Notes under the pieces: generated by a model | Database searches by the model: none | What the model was told of the DNA's origin: nothing | What the model saw: the letters and a program-made list of their open reading frames with translations, nothing else | Shown: positions 61,182 through 64,000 of the stretch, piece after piece | Numbering within the stretch: position 1 is the first letter of the stretch | How the letters are laid out: every line of letters begins with the position of its first letter | Translations under genes and position numbers: made by a program | From: Colius striatus | Taxonomy: Eukaryota > Chordata > Aves > Coliiformes > Coliidae | Direction: 5' to 3' | DNA length: 64,000 bases | Assembly (NCBI RefSeq): GCF_028858725.1 | Contig: NC_084759.1 | Location: forward strand, 87,092,944 to 87,156,943

Positions 61182-64000
61182 GTTGGTAAAATGTTACTTG
61201 ATTATCACCATCAGTGGTTGGTAGTTGATCAGGCTGAAGCCTGTCTTACAGGATTTTGTAAGCTAATATTTTATTTCTGGAAAATGTCAGAAGGCTCTCC
61301 AAATTTATTAAATATTTACAGATCGGATCACAGAATCTGTAGTTCAGTACACTATCATTCCATCCACTCCAAATCTTCAAAACATCTCACAATGAGAAAT
61401 ATTTTAATCAAATTTGAGACACAGAGACACAAATTGAAACATTTTATGAACCTCAGTAGTATAGCTGCACTGATGACAGCACATATATTCAAAGAAGACT
61501 AGAACATTCTGGTTTTGTTGCTCCTCATGGAGCTAGAAGTACAGCTGACTGGCAAATCAAAAAGGAAAATAAAAATCAAAGACACTATTTTGGGCCAGCT
61601 GCTGGTGGACCTTAGCCTACCTACAGTAATAGGACGACACTGAAGGCCACTCTGATCCTCCTGTTCTAGCAGCACCAACTTATCCAACATTTTGCAACCA
61701 ATTTTTTATTGTATGTGCTCTCCTCCACAGATGTACCCACTGTCAGGACTGCTGTGGAGGCTGCTATGGCCCTTTTCTCGTACTGGCACCCTTGGAAGAT
61801 CTTAATCATGCCCAGTCACACATGCATGCAGGGATGGGTTGCTAGCAGCCTATCGCCATTGCCATGGTAGGGAAGAACTAAGCTCAAGGTCTTTCTCACT
61901 GGATTCCCTCTGATGTTGCAAAAGGTGCGCAGAACATGAGGATTTTTTTTACAGGTGCTGTGTTTCATAGCACTCTATGCATTGAACACTCATCCAGCCT
62001 CAGTATTGTTCTGCTTTCTAGGCATCCCTTTGGCAGTCTGAGGTTGATTCACTCAGGCCGAGTTGTTGGAAGGTTGGTAGTATCTGAAAGGTCTGTTTTA
62101 TCCTGGTGAAAGATAGGCAATGTCAAGCTCATTAGGCTCAATTCAAAATACATGGCTGAGGTGCCATTGCCTCTGCTGTACACTACAGTTTTCAGTGTCA
62201 GTGGGAGAGATTGTTTGAGAACTATGTTGCTCTTCTCTCTGTGATGGAATCTGAGGAAAATGTAAGAAAAAGACCAAACGTAACATTTTAAATCTTCCTC
62301 TCTTGCTTTTAGGAACTGAAGTGAAAAACATGTGGATGTCAATAGTAGAAAGTAAAAATGTCAATCTCTAGAGGCTTGAAAGTTTTTAGCTCCTAGTCCC
62401 TGCTAGATAAAAAACTGCCAGTATCAATGCAAGATGCAACAATAGTGTTCAGATATTTGAACACGTGTGTCCCACTGCCTTGCTTTAGTAACTACAAGTT
62501 TAAAAGATTAAAAAATCGTGTAAACCCATGGACCTACAAAGAGAACAGATTAATCTGAGACCTGACAGTCAAGTCTGGGATGTCTTAGGCTGCTGTGTCC
62601 AGTCAGCTGAGCTCATACACTGCCATCGAATTCAAATACATCTCCCCAAAAGAAATTCTTCCTACATCACGGGACATAGTCCAAGTTTAAGCAGGACAGC
62701 TGTAACTTCATCAAAGTGTACCATTTAAGTGCTTCAAAGCACATGCGTCCCTACTACACCTCCACTGGTGGGAGAGATAGAGGATTTCTCAAATTAAACA
62801 TACATAGCTTACTATGTCACATTACAGGTGAATAAGAAATGTATCGAAGGCAAATCCTCCACACTGATGTAAATAAGTACTTTTCTCCAAGCATCTTGCC
62901 TTTGCTTCTATTTTCACTGGACCAGTGTCAGTAGAGGGGCTGAGAAGGTGGAGGAGAAAAGGGGGCTGACACAATAGAGGGAGATGGGAATCTGGTGCTG
63001 AGAGACTGGAGCTGAAGAAACAGAACTTGATGTGGTGAGCAGGGGTACTGGCACATCTGGCTGGAACGATGAAGATTAGCTATTTACCTCAGCTTAAAAG
63101 AACTGAAACTGGGAAAGAGTGGGACACAGCACAGCAGTGGGGAATGAATGAAAAAGTGCAGATCTGTCACATTTGTGAAGGAATGACTTCAGGCTCCAAT
63201 AGAAAGTATTGCAGTGCTACTAAATGTGGCAGCTGAAGCCAAAGGAAGAGTTGATTTACCAGGGTCAATGTGAAATTACACTGTGGCACTTGTGAATAGA
63301 AAGGGAAGGACAAATGGTGAGAGTCTTCAGAGCAGTATATCAGGGTGCCATGTGGGTTGGTGACTCCCTGGGGACTAGGGAGGCTCAAGTGTCAGGAGCT
63401 CATCCTGGGTCAGGCAAGGCAGGGCCTGATCAGCCAGCACCCATACCTCTGCTCCTAGGCAGGAAACAGGGCAGCTGGGAGGCAGCTGGGGACAGCCACA
63501 GAGTTCTATGGGGTTGGAGTGGGCCAAGGCTAGGATGGGACACCAGCACACAGGTAGGAGTCCAGTTCAGGATCAGCATGGTTACAAAGCAGTGAGACAT
63601 GTGACTCCCAAGAGAAGGAGGTAGGCAGGCCCTGATGGAGCCTCCTCTCTCCACTGCCATCAGAGTGATGAGGGTTAGCCCTCAGCTGTGCTATTGCAAA
63701 GTTATCTTTGACCCTTAGCAGCCAAGCCTCGGTCAGGGCCCTTACACCATGCTCCACTGCAATAATCTGTCCAAGCACTGCACCACCAGACGTGCAGGGC
63801 CATCATCTGGAGGCTCTTTGCCATTCAAATGCCAACCCTGCAGCAAATCCAGGTGTGTTCTGGTACACAGACACACTTTATATAGGCCAGTTTTCATGTC
63901 TTCATCTTTCCAAATGGGATTATAAAAGGATATTAAATATTTGGTTTATAGTCTCTTGAATGACCTTTGTTTGCACAAGTAAAAGGGGAAAAGAGAGAAT
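61182..64000 (+). other. OTC intron 4 (partial): nothing recognised
   Basis: Runs to the right edge. Moderately GC-rich in 63300-63800. No repeat family, RNA or further OTC exon (exon 5 should begin with a segment after DTAR such as VLSSMADAVLARV) was found. Confidence 0.6.

Larger units (their letters stand above)
46613..64000 (+). other. OTC: OTC gene (partial at 3' end), ornithine transcarbamylase
   Basis: Gene span from start codon to the right edge. OTC is the mitochondrial-matrix trimer that joins carbamoyl phosphate and ornithine to give citrulline. Four coding exons are visible, with lengths 77, 139, 82 and 88 nt and intron phases 2, 0, 1, 2. These agree with the human gene as I know it, so residue numbers coincide up to R129. 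The remaining exons, with the ornithine-binding half, lie to the right. Birds are uricotelic without a working urea cycle, yet this part of the gene is intact. Confidence 0.96.

Overview
This is a stretch of vertebrate nuclear DNA, almost certainly from a bird. There are no bacterial-type operons. The genes are split into short exons with GT..AG introns and consistent phases, and the commonest repeat is CR1, the dominant LINE of birds, in many 5'-truncated copies whose 3' ends carry the typical ATTCTATGAT-type tail. The species cannot be told from the sequence.

Two genes lie head to head. On the minus strand, positions 42185 down to the left edge hold RPGR (retinitis pigmentosa GTPase regulator): 15 coding exons, the first ten carrying the RCC1-like beta-propeller. 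The last visible exon is a 2052-nt open reading frame running off the left edge. It is the bird counterpart of the Glu-rich ORF15 exon, whose coding strand is almost pure purine near the window edge. On the plus strand, from 46613 to beyond the right edge, lie coding exons 1-4 of OTC (ornithine transcarbamylase). Their lengths (77, 139, 82, 88 nt) fit the human gene as I know it, and both the mitochondrial leader and the STRTR carbamoyl-phosphate motif are intact. The RPGR/OTC head-to-head pair is the order known from human Xp11.4.

Layout: 1-2052 RPGR ORF15 exon; 2053-10072 RPGR exons 14 to 8 with one CR1; 10073-27125 two long introns around exon 7, with CR1 copies and a probable solo LTR; 27126-40064 exons 6 to 2; 41860-42480 CpG island with exon 1; 42481-43735 a nest of CR1 copies inserted into each other; 43736-46612 intergenic DNA without a recognisable gene; 46613-64000 OTC exons 1-4 with CR1 copies and a GC-rich LTR-like repeat in intron 3.

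The two genes do not work in one pathway. RPGR acts at the photoreceptor connecting cilium, OTC in the mitochondrial matrix. The most notable observation is an apparent one-base deletion in RPGR exon 12 that puts a TAG right before the best splice donor. Adding one base back makes the exon 117 nt, reconciles all splice phases and reopens the frame. I found no sign of a wholly new system; the unusual items are in the Glu-rich exon, the exon 12 lesion, the repeat architecture around the RPGR promoter, and an intact OTC amino-terminal half in a uricotelic lineage.
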